Source: Rhizobium sp. AC27/96 (GTDB taxonomy: Bacteria > Pseudomonadota > Alphaproteobacteria > Rhizobiales > Rhizobiaceae). Taken from it: a stretch of DNA of 64,000 nt. Both the position numbers and the translations under genes were made by a program. The stretch is taken from NCBI RefSeq assembly GCF_001692325.1, contig NZ_LXKN01000073.1:62001-126000 (forward strand), given 5' to 3'. The notes under the pieces were generated by a model. It had not been told where the DNA came from and made no database searches. It worked only from the letters and a program-made list of their open reading frames with translations. Shown here piece by piece: positions 1-9,946 of this stretch. Within the stretch, counting starts at the first letter, position 1. Each line of letters starts with the position of its first letter.

Positions 1-466
1 TCATGTCGCCCTCGATGCTCTCCTCAAGCCGGATGCCAGCATCGAAGCCCTCCTTGACGATATCGCTGAAGCCATCCTCGTTGGCGATCTCCAAGGTAAT
101 GTCCGGATAGGTGTTGAGGAAATCGCCGAGCCGTGGCGCCATCAGCAAGTCCGAGGCAAAGCGCGGGGCGGTGATGCGCAGAGTGCCGGCCGGGCGGCCG
201 CGGGTGGCAAGCGTATCCTCCAGCGCGATATCGATCTCTTCCAGCGCCGGCGCCAGCCGCTGCAGCAGCGCCTCGCCCTCCTCCGTCGGCAGCACGCTGC
301 GGGTGGTGCGCGCCAGCAGCCGCACGCCGAGGCTTGCCTCGAGGCTGGAGACGGCATGGCTGACCGCCGACGGCGCGATCGACAATTCCTTGCCGGCAGC
401 ACGGAAGCTGCGATGGGCGGCCACGGCGGCAAACACCGCCAATTGAGAGAGCTGGGTCCTGTTCAT
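1..466 (-). CDS. LysR-family transcriptional regulator (3' part outside window)
   Basis: The reading frame starts at an ATG ending at 466 and is still open at base 1, so about 155 N-terminal residues are visible. They begin MNRTQLSQLAVFAAVAA and contain the LysR winged helix-turn-helix (SFRAAGKELSIAPSAVSHAV, then SSLEASLGVRLLARTTRSV) and the start of the effector-binding domain (TLRITAPRFASDLLMAPRL). It is divergent from the aldo/keto reductase at 598, the usual arrangement for a LysR regulator and its target, so it probably controls that gene. The effector cannot be told. The 131 bases between the two starts hold an A/T-rich stretch at about 470-482 that may contain the shared operator. Confidence 0.93.
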   Translation of the reverse strand, partial: MNRTQLSQLAVFAAVAAHRSFRAAGKELSIAPSAVSHAVSSLEASLGVRLLARTTRSVLPTEEGEALLQRLAPALEEIDIALEDTLATRGRPAGTLRITAPRFASDLLMAPRLGDFLNTYPDITLEIANEDGFSDIVKEGFDAGIRLEESIEGDM

Positions 467-597
467 TGATCTAAATTATAGAACAGGCCGTGAGAATTTG
501 CATGGATTTTCATTCATTATGCCGAGACTTAGTTTGAACCCGTCGGCCGGCCTTGAGGCCCGCCACCGATCCAACAAGGTTCAAAAGGAACGCGATT

Positions 598-1593
598 ATG
601 AAAACCCGCAAGCTTGGCAAGGATCTCACCGTTTCCGCCGTCGGGCTCGGCTGCATGGGCATGAGCTTCGCCTATGGAGCGACTGACGACAACGAATCCG
701 TCAAAGCGCTTCATCGTGCCGTCGAGCTCGGTGTCACTTTTTTCGACACCGCCGAAACCTACGGCCCCTTCACCAATGAGGAGCTGCTTGGTCAGGCATT
801 GAAGCCTGTTCGCGACCGCGTGGTCATCGCCACGAAGTTCGGTTTCAAGCTCGACCACACAAAAACCGGTCTTGCCGCCATGATCGGCGTCGACAGCCGT
901 CCGGAGCATGTCAGGGACGTCGCCGAGGCCTCCCTGAAGCGGCTTAACACCGATGTCATCGACCTCTTCTACCAGCATCGCGTCGATCCGAACGTGCCGA
1001 TCGAAGATACGGTCGGTGCCATGGCGGAGCTGGTGAAAGAGGGCAAGGTGCGGGCGCTGGGTCTCTCGGAAGCCAGTGCCGCCACCATCCGCCGCGCCCA
1101 TGCGGTGCATCCGATCGCTGCCGTGCAGAGCGAATATTCACTCTGGAGCCGCGATCCGGAGGAAGAGGTGCTCGCCACTTGCCGCGAACTCGGCATCGGT
1201 TTCGTGCCCTACAGCCCGCTCGGCCGCGGCTTCCTGACGGGCGCGATCCGCAAGGTGGACGACTTGGCCGACGACGATTTCCGCCGCAACCTGCCACGCT
1301 TCCAGGGCGATAATTTCGACGCCAATGCGGCGCTGGTCGCCAGGCTCGAAACGCTTGCCAAAGAAAAGGGCGTCACGGCGGCACAACTGGCGCTCGCATG
1401 GGTACTCCACCAGGGCGACGACATCGTCCCGATCCCCGGCGCCCGCAAACTGCACCATATCGAGCAGAACGCCGCCGCCGCCGATATCGTGCTTTCGCCG
1501 CGCGAGGTGGAAGAGCTTGGCGCAATCATCCCGCTCGAAAGCGTCGCCGGCAAGCGCTACAGCGATGCGTCTCTCGCCATGACGAATATATGA
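598..1593 (+). CDS. aldo/keto reductase
   Basis: 331-residue NADPH-dependent oxidoreductase of the aldo/keto reductase superfamily (YakC/AKR13-like), expected to reduce aldehydes or ketones in the cytosol as a TIM barrel. Visible motifs are AVGLGCMGMS, the FDTAETYG segment with the catalytic Asp and Tyr, the catalytic-Lys segment VVIATKFGF, YSPLGRGFLTG, and the C-terminal cofactor motif IPGARKLHHIEQN. The start is the ATG at 598 because an AAAAGGAA ribosome site lies seven bases ahead; an in-frame start further upstream lacks one. It stands alone, divergent from a LysR gene and followed by a good terminator, so it is probably monocistronic. The physiological substrate is unknown. Confidence 0.94.
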   Translation: MKTRKLGKDLTVSAVGLGCMGMSFAYGATDDNESVKALHRAVELGVTFFDTAETYGPFTNEELLGQALKPVRDRVVIATKFGFKLDHTKTGLAAMIGVDSRPEHVRDVAEASLKRLNTDVIDLFYQHRVDPNVPIEDTVGAMAELVKEGKVRALGLSEASAATIRRAHAVHPIAAVQSEYSLWSRDPEEEVLATCRELGIGFVPYSPLGRGFLTGAIRKVDDLADDDFRRNLPRFQGDNFDANAALVARLETLAKEKGVTAAQLALAWVLHQGDDIVPIPGARKLHHIEQNAAAADIVLSPREVEELGAIIPLESVAGKRYSDASLAMTNI

Positions 1594-1623
1594 CGAATTG
1601 ACCGCCTCTCCTGCCCAGACAGA

Positions 1624-1653
1624 GACACCGGCCATCACGGCCGGTGTCATTTT
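1624..1653 (+). terminator. rho-independent terminator after the aldo/keto reductase
   Basis: A perfect 10-base inverted repeat (GACACCGGCC, 5-base loop, GGCCGGTGTC) is followed by ATTTTG, 30 bases after the reductase stop codon. The following T run is short, so termination efficiency is uncertain. Confidence 0.75.
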
Positions 1654-1847
1654 GGGGCTGAAAATAAAAGTGAAGCCTCACCAGCGACCGCAAGAACATG
1701 CGAATCGCCTGATTTACAGCCTCTTTCAACTTCCTAGACAAATCGTCATGGGCGCAAAGCGCATGCCAGAGCTCGACGCTCGGTTGACAAACGGGTCCGA
1801 AATTTGAAGATTGCCGCCAATCAAAACGGGCAGCGTTGGGAGGACTT

Positions 1848-4800
1848 ATGTCTAAGCGCGCGTTTATCGGCTTCTCCGCTTTTCTTCTCGCCACTTTCGC
1901 ATCCCTGAGCCCCTTGGCAGCAGCAGATGTCAAGCGCCAGGTGGTCACCACCAAGGACGGCGATTACTTCGGCTTCGATCTGCGCACGGAGCAGAACGTG
2001 ACGCTGGACCAGTGCTCCGCGTCCTGTATCGGCGACAAGTCCTGCAAGGCCTTCACCTACAATCCCAAGGTGAAGTGGTGCTTCATGAAGTCCGACTTCA
2101 ACCAGCTCAACAGTTTCCCTGGCGCCGTCGCCGGCAAGATTGTCGAGACTGCGGCGGCCAACGAGCCCGATATCGGCGCGGCACCAGCTCTCCCCTTCCT
2201 GTCCGATGACTTCGTTCAAAGCGCGCGCGATGCGAAAAGCACGCTGACGCTCGGCGACGAGTTGAAGGGCCAAGGCGTCGAAAGCCTGATCGCACTCGGC
2301 CGCATCGAACTGACGTCCGGCAATGTCGAGAATGCCTTGAACGCATTCCAGGGCGCCCTGTCGCTCAGCCCCGACAATGGCGATCTGTGGATCGAGATGG
2401 CGCGAGCCGCCAACACGGTTACCAACGATACCGCCGTTGGCACCAAAGCCGCCTATGCGGCGCTCAACGGCTACCAGCTGACCCGCACGACGAACAGCCG
2501 CGCCGACGCGCTTGCCGTTCTCGCTGAATCGCTGAAGAACGCGCAGAACTATCGCCCGGCGCTCAACGCCTACAAGGCAAGCCTCAATCTCGTCAGTTCA
2601 GCCGCAGTCCAGGCCGCCTATGACGATCTGCGTGCCCGCCAGGGCTTCCGCGTTTCCGGCAACACGCTGGACAACGACAATGCCTCACCGCGCGCCTGCG
2701 TGCAGTTCTCCGAAAAGCTGGTGAAGAGCGGCGTCGACTATACGCCTTTCGTCACCGTCAATGGCGCAGCACCGAAGGGCATCGATGCCAAGGACAACCA
2801 GATCTGCGTCGAAGGCCTGGAATTCGGCCAGCACTACCGCGTTTCGCTCCGCGCCGGTCTCCCCTCCTCGGTCGGTGAAAACCTTCCGGCGCAGGTCAAT
2901 GTCGATGTCTACGTCAAGGACCGCACGGCTTCGCTGCGCTTCACCGGCGACAATTTCGTGCTGCCCTCCACGGCGCGGCGCGGCATTCCGATCGTCTCGG
3001 TCAATGCGACCACGGCCAATCTCAAGCTCTATCGCATCGGCGATCGCAATATTGCGCAGCTCCTCAACAACTCACAGTTCCTGACGCAGATGGACAGCTA
3101 CAGCGCCCAGACCATCCAGGACACCAATGGTGAACTGGTCTGGCAGGGCTCGATCGACATCCAGCAGGAGCTCAACAAGGACGTCGCGACCAGCTTCCCG
3201 GTCGATGAAGCGCTGCCGAAGCGCAAGCCCGGCGTCTATGTGCTGACGGCCGTTGCCCCCAATAGTGGCGGCCAGGAATGGGATCCGCAGGCAACGCAAT
3301 GGTTCGTGGTGTCGGATATCGGCGTCACCACCTATGCCGGCACGGACGGGCTCAATGTCTTTGCCCGCTCGCTCGCCAGTGCCAAGCCGCTCGCCGGCGT
3401 GCAGCTGCAGCTGCTTGCGAAGAACAATGAAGTCCTCGGCACCGCCAAGACCGACGACAATGGCCGCGCCGTGTTCAGCGCCGGCCTGATGCGCGGTACG
3501 GCGGGCATGACGCCGGCGGTCATCACCGCTCAGAACGGCGACCAGGATTATGTCTTCCTCGACATGACGCGCGCCGGCTTCGATCTATCCGACCGCGGCG
3601 TTGCCGGCCGGACCGCGCCCGGCGCGATCGACCTGCTGACCTGGACCGAGCGGGGCATCTACCGCGCCGGCGAGACGGTGCATGCCTCGGCCCTTGCCCG
3701 CGACGTCAGCTCGACGGCGGTCGAAAGCCTGCCACTCACCTTCGTCTTCCTGCGCCCGGATGGCGTCGAGGACCGCCGCATCGTCACCGATGGCGGCAAG
3801 CTCGGCGGCTACACTGTCGACATGCCGCTGCAGCAGACCTCGATGCGCGGCACCTGGACGATGAATATCTACACCGACCCGAAGGGCGCCTCGATCGGCT
3901 CGCAGACCTTCCTCGTCGACGACTTCGTGCCCGACCGCATCGAATTCGACATGAAGAGCGACGCCAAGCAGATCGAAGTCGGCCAGCCGACACCTGTCAA
4001 TGTCGACGGGCGCTACCTCTATGGCGCGCCGGCAGCCGGCCTTAGCCTTGCGGGCGAAGTGACGCTGAAGCCAACCCGGCAGAGCGATGCTTACAAGGGC
4101 TATCAGTTCGGTCTGGCCGACGAAGGCGCCGGCAAGGACAATAGTGACGGCGACAACGACAGCAGCAGCGGTGACAGCAAGGCCGAGAGCACCCAAGTGC
4201 CGCTCGAAGACCTGCAGGCGCTCGACGAAAACGGCAAGACCACCTTCGACGTCACCATCAACGATATTCCTTCGACCACGCAGCTTCTGAACGCCAACAT
4301 CACCGTGCGCATGCAGGAAGCCGGCGGCCGCGCCGTCGAGCGCTCGCTGACGCTGCCGGTCAAATCAGATGGCCCGCGCATCGGCATCAAGCCGCAATTC
4401 GACGGTGATCTCGGCGAAAACTCCGTCGGCAACTTCCATGTTATCGGCGTCGACGCGAATGGCCAGAAGCAGGCCATGCAAGGCCTGACGTGGAAGCTGC
4501 TCAGCGTCCAGCGCGACTATCAATGGTATCGCTCCGGCAATGGCTGGAAATACGAACCGATCATGTCCACCAAGCAGGTGGCTGTCGGCACAGTCAACGC
4601 CACGACCGATGGCGGAACGATTTCCGTGCCCATCACCTGGGGCCGCTACCGGCTGGAAGTTTCGAGCGCCGATGCGAGCGGCCCGGAATCGAGCGTCGAA
4701 TTCAACGCCGGCTGGTATGTCGCCTCCACCTCCACGGAAACGCCTGATGCGCTTGAAATCGCACTCGACAAGCAGAGCTACAAGATCGGCGATACCGCCA

Positions 4801-7367
4801 AGCTGAAGGTGACCTCGCGCTATGCCGGCCAGTTGATGGTGGCGGCCGGCGCCGAGACGCTGATCTCGGTCAACAATGCCGATATCGGTGCCACCGGCGG
4901 CGAGGTCGATATTCCAGTGACAGCCGATTGGGGAGCCGGCACCTATCTGACCGCCACCCTGTTCCGGCCCGGCGATGCCCAGGAAAGCCGCATGCCGATG
5001 CGCGCCATCGGCATCAAATGGGCGCCGGTCGATCCCGGTGAGCGCAAGCTGCAGATCGCGCTCGATGCACCACAGAAGACCTTGCCCCGCCAGCCTTTGA
5101 GCATCGGCGTGCAGGTTTCCGGCGCGGGCGCCAATGAAGACGCCTATGTCACGGTTGCCGCCGTCGATGTCGGCATCCTCAACCTGACGCGCTACCAGCC
5201 GCCGGCACCGGATGACTGGTACTATGGCCAACGCCAGCTCGGCCTCGAAATCCGCGACATCTACGGTCGCCTGATCGACGGCTCGCTCGGCGCGACGGGC
5301 AAGCTGCGCACCGGCGGCGACGGCGGACAGGCAGCCTTGCAGGCAAGCCCGCCGACGGAAAAGCTGGTCGCCTTCTTCTCCGGCCCGGTCAAGCTGGATG
5401 CCAGCGGCAAGGCGAATGTCAGCTTCGACATTCCGCAGTTCAACGGCACGGCACGCCTTATGGCCGTTGCCTGGTCGAAGGCTGGCGTCGGGCATGCGAC
5501 CCAGGACGTGATCATCCGCGACCCGGTCGTCGTCACCGCCAGCCTGCCGAAGTTCCTCGCCCCCGGAGACAAGGCCAATCTGCGGCTCGACGTCGCCAAC
5601 ACCGATGCCCCTGCCGGCGACTATACGCTTGCCGTCACCGGCAACAGCGCCGTGACTGTGGACGCGAGCGCCACGCAGCAGACGATCAAGCTGGAGGCCG
5701 GCGGCAAATACAACATCACCCTGCCGCTGACGGGCGGACAACCCGGTGCCGGCACGGTCGCGATCAAGCTCTCGAATGCTTCGGGACTATCGCTCGATCA
5801 ATCGGTCGATATCCCCGTTCGCCCGGCGCAGCTGCCGGTCACCGAACAGCGGGTCATCGCGCTTGCCCCCGGCAAGAGCCTGACCGTCAATGCCGATCTT
5901 CTCGCCGACAGCGTGCTGCCCGGTGCCTCGGTCAGCGTCAATGTCAGCCGCTCCAGTGCCTTCGACGTGCCGGGCCTGCTGATGAGCCTCAGCCGCTATC
6001 CCTATGGCTGCGCCGAACAGACCGCGAGCGGCGCCTTGCCGCTCCTCTATTTCAGCGACATGGCGGTCAAGAACGGCCTTGCCGACGATGACGAAATCCG
6101 CAAGCGCGTACAGGACGCCATCTATCGCGAACTGTCCTACCAATCTTCGACGGGCAGCTTTGGCCTCTGGGCTCCCGGCTCCGGCGATCTCTGGCTGGAC
6201 TCCTACGTGACCGATTTCCTGACCCGCGCCCGCGAGCAGAAGTATACCGTGCCGGACCAGGCGATGGTGCAGGCGCTGGAAAACCTCCAGAACTCGCTGA
6301 GCGCCAATACCAATGTCAAGGACAATGGCAACGAGATCGCCTATGCGCTCTACGTGCTGGCGCGCAACAAGAAGGCGTCGATCAGCGACCTGCGCTACTA
6401 TGCCGACACGATGCTGAACGACTTCCAGACGCCGCTCTCCAAGGCACATCTGGCTGCGGCTCTGGCGCTCTACGGGGACGCGCAGCGCTCGCGCAACATC
6501 TTCATCGATGCTCTGCAGATGTCGCAGAAGGCGGTGGCCACGAAGGTCAGTTTCGTCCGCTCCGACTATGGTTCGTCGCTTCGAGATGGTGCCGCGGTGC
6601 TGGCGCTTGCCGCCGAAAGCCGTCCGGTCCCGCCGATCATTCCGGATCTGGCAAGCGTCGTCGCCAAGGATTGGCAGACGAAGAAATATACCAGCACCCA
6701 GGAGCAGACCTGGATGCTGCTGGCAGCCCGCGCGCTGCAGAACGGCGATGACGGGCTGACGCTCGACGTCAACGGCGCCGCCCACACCGGCACCTATATG
6801 GCGCAGATGACCGGTGACGCCCTGACAGGCCATCCGCTGACCGTCACCAACACGACGCGCCAGCCGCTGTCTGCGGCCGTGACCACGGTCGCGGCTCCGG
6901 TTGCTCCGCTGCCGGCCGGCGGCAACGGCTTCAAGATCGAGCGCAAGTACTACACGCTCGACGGCGAGGAGGCGAATGTCACCCAGGCGCAGCAGAACGA
7001 ACGTTACGTCGTCGTGCTGCATGTGACCGAAGACAATGACTGGCCGCAACGCCTGCTTGTGACCGACCTGCTGCCAGCCGGCTTCGAGATCGACAATCCG
7101 AGCATCGTCAACAGCGCTCAACTGTCGAACTTCGACTTTCTCAGCGACATTCAGCCGGCTCATGTCGAGTTCCGCAGCGACCGCTTCGTCTCGGCCTTCG
7201 ATCAGGCGGCCGGTGCCGACCGTGACCTGACCTTCGCCTATGTCGTGCGCGCCGTGACCCCCGGCGTCTATGATCATCCGGCTGCAACCGTCGAGGACAT
7301 GTATCGTCCGCAGTTCTCCGCCCGCACGGCGATGGGCCGCATGGAGGTGCTGGCTGCACAGAAGTAA
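1848..7367 (+). CDS. alpha-2-macroglobulin family protein with N-terminal PAN/Apple-like domain
   Basis: 1839-residue bacterial alpha-2-macroglobulin, a periplasmic protease trap. It has a signal peptide (MSKRAFIGFSAFLLATFASL...AAA) with no lipobox Cys, unlike the lipoprotein YfhM of E. coli. A Cys-rich PAN/Apple-like module covers about residues 25-95, followed by a TPR-like stretch (NVENALNAFQGALSLSPDN) and then macroglobulin domains. The thioester motif is present as YPYGCAEQT with Cys1388, so it should be able to trap proteases covalently. A Ser/Asp/Gly-rich linker lies near residues 757-782. The ATG at 1848 has GGGAGGA in front; a TTG four codons earlier sits inside that site. pbpC follows after 8 bases, the same pairing as yfhM-pbpC in enterobacteria, suggesting envelope defence coupled to wall repair. 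Confidence 0.95.
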   Translation: MSKRAFIGFSAFLLATFASLSPLAAADVKRQVVTTKDGDYFGFDLRTEQNVTLDQCSASCIGDKSCKAFTYNPKVKWCFMKSDFNQLNSFPGAVAGKIVETAAANEPDIGAAPALPFLSDDFVQSARDAKSTLTLGDELKGQGVESLIALGRIELTSGNVENALNAFQGALSLSPDNGDLWIEMARAANTVTNDTAVGTKAAYAALNGYQLTRTTNSRADALAVLAESLKNAQNYRPALNAYKASLNLVSSAAVQAAYDDLRARQGFRVSGNTLDNDNASPRACVQFSEKLVKSGVDYTPFVTVNGAAPKGIDAKDNQICVEGLEFGQHYRVSLRAGLPSSVGENLPAQVNVDVYVKDRTASLRFTGDNFVLPSTARRGIPIVSVNATTANLKLYRIGDRNIAQLLNNSQFLTQMDSYSAQTIQDTNGELVWQGSIDIQQELNKDVATSFPVDEALPKRKPGVYVLTAVAPNSGGQEWDPQATQWFVVSDIGVTTYAGTDGLNVFARSLASAKPLAGVQLQLLAKNNEVLGTAKTDDNGRAVFSAGLMRGTAGMTPAVITAQNGDQDYVFLDMTRAGFDLSDRGVAGRTAPGAIDLLTWTERGIYRAGETVHASALARDVSSTAVESLPLTFVFLRPDGVEDRRIVTDGGKLGGYTVDMPLQQTSMRGTWTMNIYTDPKGASIGSQTFLVDDFVPDRIEFDMKSDAKQIEVGQPTPVNVDGRYLYGAPAAGLSLAGEVTLKPTRQSDAYKGYQFGLADEGAGKDNSDGDNDSSSGDSKAESTQVPLEDLQALDENGKTTFDVTINDIPSTTQLLNANITVRMQEAGGRAVERSLTLPVKSDGPRIGIKPQFDGDLGENSVGNFHVIGVDANGQKQAMQGLTWKLLSVQRDYQWYRSGNGWKYEPIMSTKQVAVGTVNATTDGGTISVPITWGRYRLEVSSADASGPESSVEFNAGWYVASTSTETPDALEIALDKQSYKIGDTAKLKVTSRYAGQLMVAAGAETLISVNNADIGATGGEVDIPVTADWGAGTYLTATLFRPGDAQESRMPMRAIGIKWAPVDPGERKLQIALDAPQKTLPRQPLSIGVQVSGAGANEDAYVTVAAVDVGILNLTRYQPPAPDDWYYGQRQLGLEIRDIYGRLIDGSLGATGKLRTGGDGGQAALQASPPTEKLVAFFSGPVKLDASGKANVSFDIPQFNGTARLMAVAWSKAGVGHATQDVIIRDPVVVTASLPKFLAPGDKANLRLDVANTDAPAGDYTLAVTGNSAVTVDASATQQTIKLEAGGKYNITLPLTGGQPGAGTVAIKLSNASGLSLDQSVDIPVRPAQLPVTEQRVIALAPGKSLTVNADLLADSVLPGASVSVNVSRSSAFDVPGLLMSLSRYPYGCAEQTASGALPLLYFSDMAVKNGLADDDEIRKRVQDAIYRELSYQSSTGSFGLWAPGSGDLWLDSYVTDFLTRAREQKYTVPDQAMVQALENLQNSLSANTNVKDNGNEIAYALYVLARNKKASISDLRYYADTMLNDFQTPLSKAHLAAALALYGDAQRSRNIFIDALQMSQKAVATKVSFVRSDYGSSLRDGAAVLALAAESRPVPPIIPDLASVVAKDWQTKKYTSTQEQTWMLLAARALQNGDDGLTLDVNGAAHTGTYMAQMTGDALTGHPLTVTNTTRQPLSAAVTTVAAPVAPLPAGGNGFKIERKYYTLDGEEANVTQAQQNERYVVVLHVTEDNDWPQRLLVTDLLPAGFEIDNPSIVNSAQLSNFDFLSDIQPAHVEFRSDRFVSAFDQAAGADRDLTFAYVVRAVTPGVYDHPAATVEDMYRPQFSARTAMGRMEVLAAQK

Positions 7368-7375
7368 GAGCCGTC

Positions 7376-9463
7376 ATGAAGACGCGATGGAAGATTGGGA
7401 TTGGCTTTGGAGCCACGGCCTTGACGGCGGTGGCGCTGGTCTTCGGCCTTGAGGCCGCGGACCGCGCCTATCCACCGCCGCTGGACAATGCCCGCGTCGT
7501 CTCCGCCGAAGTACTTGATGCCAATGGCGACCTGCTGCGCGCGTTCGCCACGCCCGAGGGACGCTGGCGGCTGAAGACCGAGGTTTCCGACGTCGACCCG
7601 CAATATCTGCGTATGCTGGTCGCCTATGAGGACCGCCGCTTCTACGACCACCACGGCGTCGATCCGATGGCGATCGGCCGCGCCTTCCTCCAGCTCGTCA
7701 CCCATGGCCGCATCGTCTCCGGCGGTTCCACGCTTTCCATGCAGGTGGCGCGCCTGATCGAGCCGCGCAGCCAGCGTTCGATGACGGCGAAGCTTCTGCA
7801 GGTCGTCCGCGCCATCCAGATCGAACGGCGATTGAGCAAGGAGCAGATCCTCGACCTCTACCTGACGCACGCGCCCTATGGCGGCAATCTGGAGGGCGTT
7901 CGGGCCGCAAGCCTTGCCTATTTCGGCAAGGAGCCGCGACACCTCTCCGTGGCGCAGTCAGCCTTGCTTGTAGCGCTCCCCCAGCTACCGGAGAAACGGC
8001 GGCCCGACCGCAACTTCGCAACCGCGCAAGCAGCCCGCCACCGCGTGCTGGAACGCGCCGCCGTCGCCGCCATCATCGGCGAGGGGGAAGCCGAACGCGC
8101 CGCGCTCACACCCATACCGGCCGGACGCCGGCAGCTGCCTGCCTATGCGGCCCATCTGGCCGAACTGGCGCTGAAGAAACAACCGGGCGTCATCCAGCAT
8201 CGAACAACGCTACGGCGCAGTGTCCAGCAGGGGCTGGAAGCCGTTGCCGATGCGGCCGCAAAGCGGCTTGGGCCGAAGGTATCCGTCGCCATGGTGATGG
8301 CCGATGCCAAGACCGGTGAGATCATCGGCGAAGTCGGCTCGGCCAACTACTTCGATTCCGGCCGCTCGGGCTGGATCGACATGACCCGCATATTGCGCTC
8401 TCCCGGCTCGACGCTGAAACCCTTCATCTATGGTCTCGCTTTCGAGCAGGGCTACGTGGCGCAGGAGACGATCATCGAGGATCGCCCGGCCGATTTCTAT
8501 GGCTACCGTCCGCGCAATTTCGACATGAGCTATCAGGGCGATGTCAGCGTGCGCCAGGCGCTGCAGCTGTCGCTCAACGTCCCGGCCGTGCGCCTGCTCG
8601 ACGCCGTGGGTCCGACGCGGCTGCTGGTGCGCTTCCGCCGCGCCGAGGTGAAGCCGATGCTGCCGCCGAACGAAGCCCCGGGTCTGGCGATCGGCCTCGG
8701 CGGTGTCGGCATTACGCTGAAAGACCTCGTGCAGCTCTATGCCGGGCTTGCCAATCGCGGCAAGCCGATGCGGATCGGCGACGGCGTTCAAGACCAGCCG
8801 GGTCCGATCGACAGCGAACCGCTGATGGAGCCGGTCGCGGCCTGGAACATCACCGACATTCTCTCCGATATTATCGCGCCGCGCGGCAGCAAGCAGCTCG
8901 GCATCGCCTACAAGACCGGCACGAGCTACGGCAATCGCGATGCATGGTCGATCGGCTATGACGGCGCGCATGTGCTCGGCGTCTGGGTCGGTCGTCCTGA
9001 CAATGGCGCGGTGCCCGGATTGGCGGGCTATGTTTCGGCGGCTCCCATCCTGTTCGAAGCCTTTGCCAAGTCGGGCGTGGCCATCACACCCTTCCCGCCG
9101 CCTCCCATGGGTGCGGTGCGCATTTCCGCGACCGAGCTGCCGATCAGCCAGCGGCGCTTCTCCGTGACCGCCGCCGGGTTGCTGGCGGCTTCGAACCGCG
9201 AGCCTGCACCGCAGATCGTCTATCCACCGGAAGGAGCGCGCGTCGATCTCGGCGCCAGCGGCGGTGCAAGCCAGATCACACCGTTGGCGCTAAAACTGCA
9301 GGGAGGGCGTGCACCGTTCCGCTGGCTCGCCAATGGCAAGCCGCTGCCGGATCTGTCTCGCCGCCGCACCAATCAATGGACGCCTGACGGTGCGGGATAT
9401 TCGACGCTCACCGTCATCGATGCGGCCGGACGCGCTGCGAGCGTGCGGGTTTTCGTCGAGTAG
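7376..9463 (+). CDS. pbpC: penicillin-binding protein 1C (peptidoglycan glycosyltransferase/transpeptidase)
   Basis: 695-residue class A penicillin-binding protein. An N-terminal membrane anchor (IGIGFGATALTAVALVFGL) is followed by a GT51 glycosyltransferase domain with the catalytic-Glu motif EDRRFYDHHGVD and then the transpeptidase domain with STLK (Ser345, Lys348), SLN (Ser399) and KTG (Lys513). The last ~90 residues match the PBP1C-specific C-terminal domain (PPEGARVDLG... RAPFRWLANGKPL). It should polymerise and possibly cross-link peptidoglycan at the inner membrane. It starts 8 bases after the alpha-2-macroglobulin stop and is almost certainly co-transcribed and coupled with it. All catalytic motifs are intact. 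Confidence 0.96.
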   Translation: MKTRWKIGIGFGATALTAVALVFGLEAADRAYPPPLDNARVVSAEVLDANGDLLRAFATPEGRWRLKTEVSDVDPQYLRMLVAYEDRRFYDHHGVDPMAIGRAFLQLVTHGRIVSGGSTLSMQVARLIEPRSQRSMTAKLLQVVRAIQIERRLSKEQILDLYLTHAPYGGNLEGVRAASLAYFGKEPRHLSVAQSALLVALPQLPEKRRPDRNFATAQAARHRVLERAAVAAIIGEGEAERAALTPIPAGRRQLPAYAAHLAELALKKQPGVIQHRTTLRRSVQQGLEAVADAAAKRLGPKVSVAMVMADAKTGEIIGEVGSANYFDSGRSGWIDMTRILRSPGSTLKPFIYGLAFEQGYVAQETIIEDRPADFYGYRPRNFDMSYQGDVSVRQALQLSLNVPAVRLLDAVGPTRLLVRFRRAEVKPMLPPNEAPGLAIGLGGVGITLKDLVQLYAGLANRGKPMRIGDGVQDQPGPIDSEPLMEPVAAWNITDILSDIIAPRGSKQLGIAYKTGTSYGNRDAWSIGYDGAHVLGVWVGRPDNGAVPGLAGYVSAAPILFEAFAKSGVAITPFPPPPMGAVRISATELPISQRRFSVTAAGLLAASNREPAPQIVYPPEGARVDLGASGGASQITPLALKLQGGRAPFRWLANGKPLPDLSRRRTNQWTPDGAGYSTLTVIDAAGRAASVRVFVE

Positions 9464-9555
9464 AAGCGTCAAATCATCGCGAGTATACGACCGACTTTTT
9501 GTCAGCCGGCAGCGTCCATGCTATCTTAGGCACAACTCAAATGAGGAATGGCGAG

Positions 9556-9915
9556 ATGTCGGAAGAGCAGGCAATCCGCGCGGTTGTTCACCTCTATGTC
9601 GATGGCATGGCATTCGCGAATGAGCCCGCGCTGCGAAAGGCTTTCCATCCACGAGCCCAAATCATCGGCAATTATCAAGGCGCAGTCGAATGGATGACAC
9701 GGGATGAATTCATCTCGGCAATCGTCGAGGAAGGCAGCGCTCCACCCGGCACCATACCGCTGATGGACATCGAGCTGATCGACATCGAAGGCGATGCGGC
9801 CAGCGTCAAGGTCGTCGACGAATTCGCAGGGATGCGCTTTTCGGACTATCTATCGCTGGTGAAGATCGACGGGCGGTGGAGTGTGGTGAACAAGGTCTAT
9901 CATCTGCATCGGTAG
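9556..9915 (+). CDS. NTF2-like / putative lumazine-binding family protein
   Basis: 119-residue protein with an NTF2/SnoaL-like cone fold pattern: an N-terminal helix (EEQAIRAVVHLYVDGMAFAN), a region typical of these proteins (LRKAFHPRAQIIG), and a C-terminal strand pair ending DGRWSVVNKVYH. It resembles the Lumazine_bd_2 family; no catalytic role can be assigned. The ATG at 9556 is preferred over the in-frame ATG at 9541 because GAGGAA lies seven bases upstream. It stands alone between pbpC and an inverted repeat element. Confidence 0.8.
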   Translation: MSEEQAIRAVVHLYVDGMAFANEPALRKAFHPRAQIIGNYQGAVEWMTRDEFISAIVEEGSAPPGTIPLMDIELIDIEGDAASVKVVDEFAGMRFSDYLSLVKIDGRWSVVNKVYHLHR

Positions 9916-9946
9916 AACCGGTTGCTTTCGATATGCCGCACCTCTG

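Noticed and set aside
4365..7277. Two minus-strand frames of 458 and 496 codons opposite the alpha-2-macroglobulin gene
   Set aside because: Antisense shadow frames without ribosome sites or protein-like composition.
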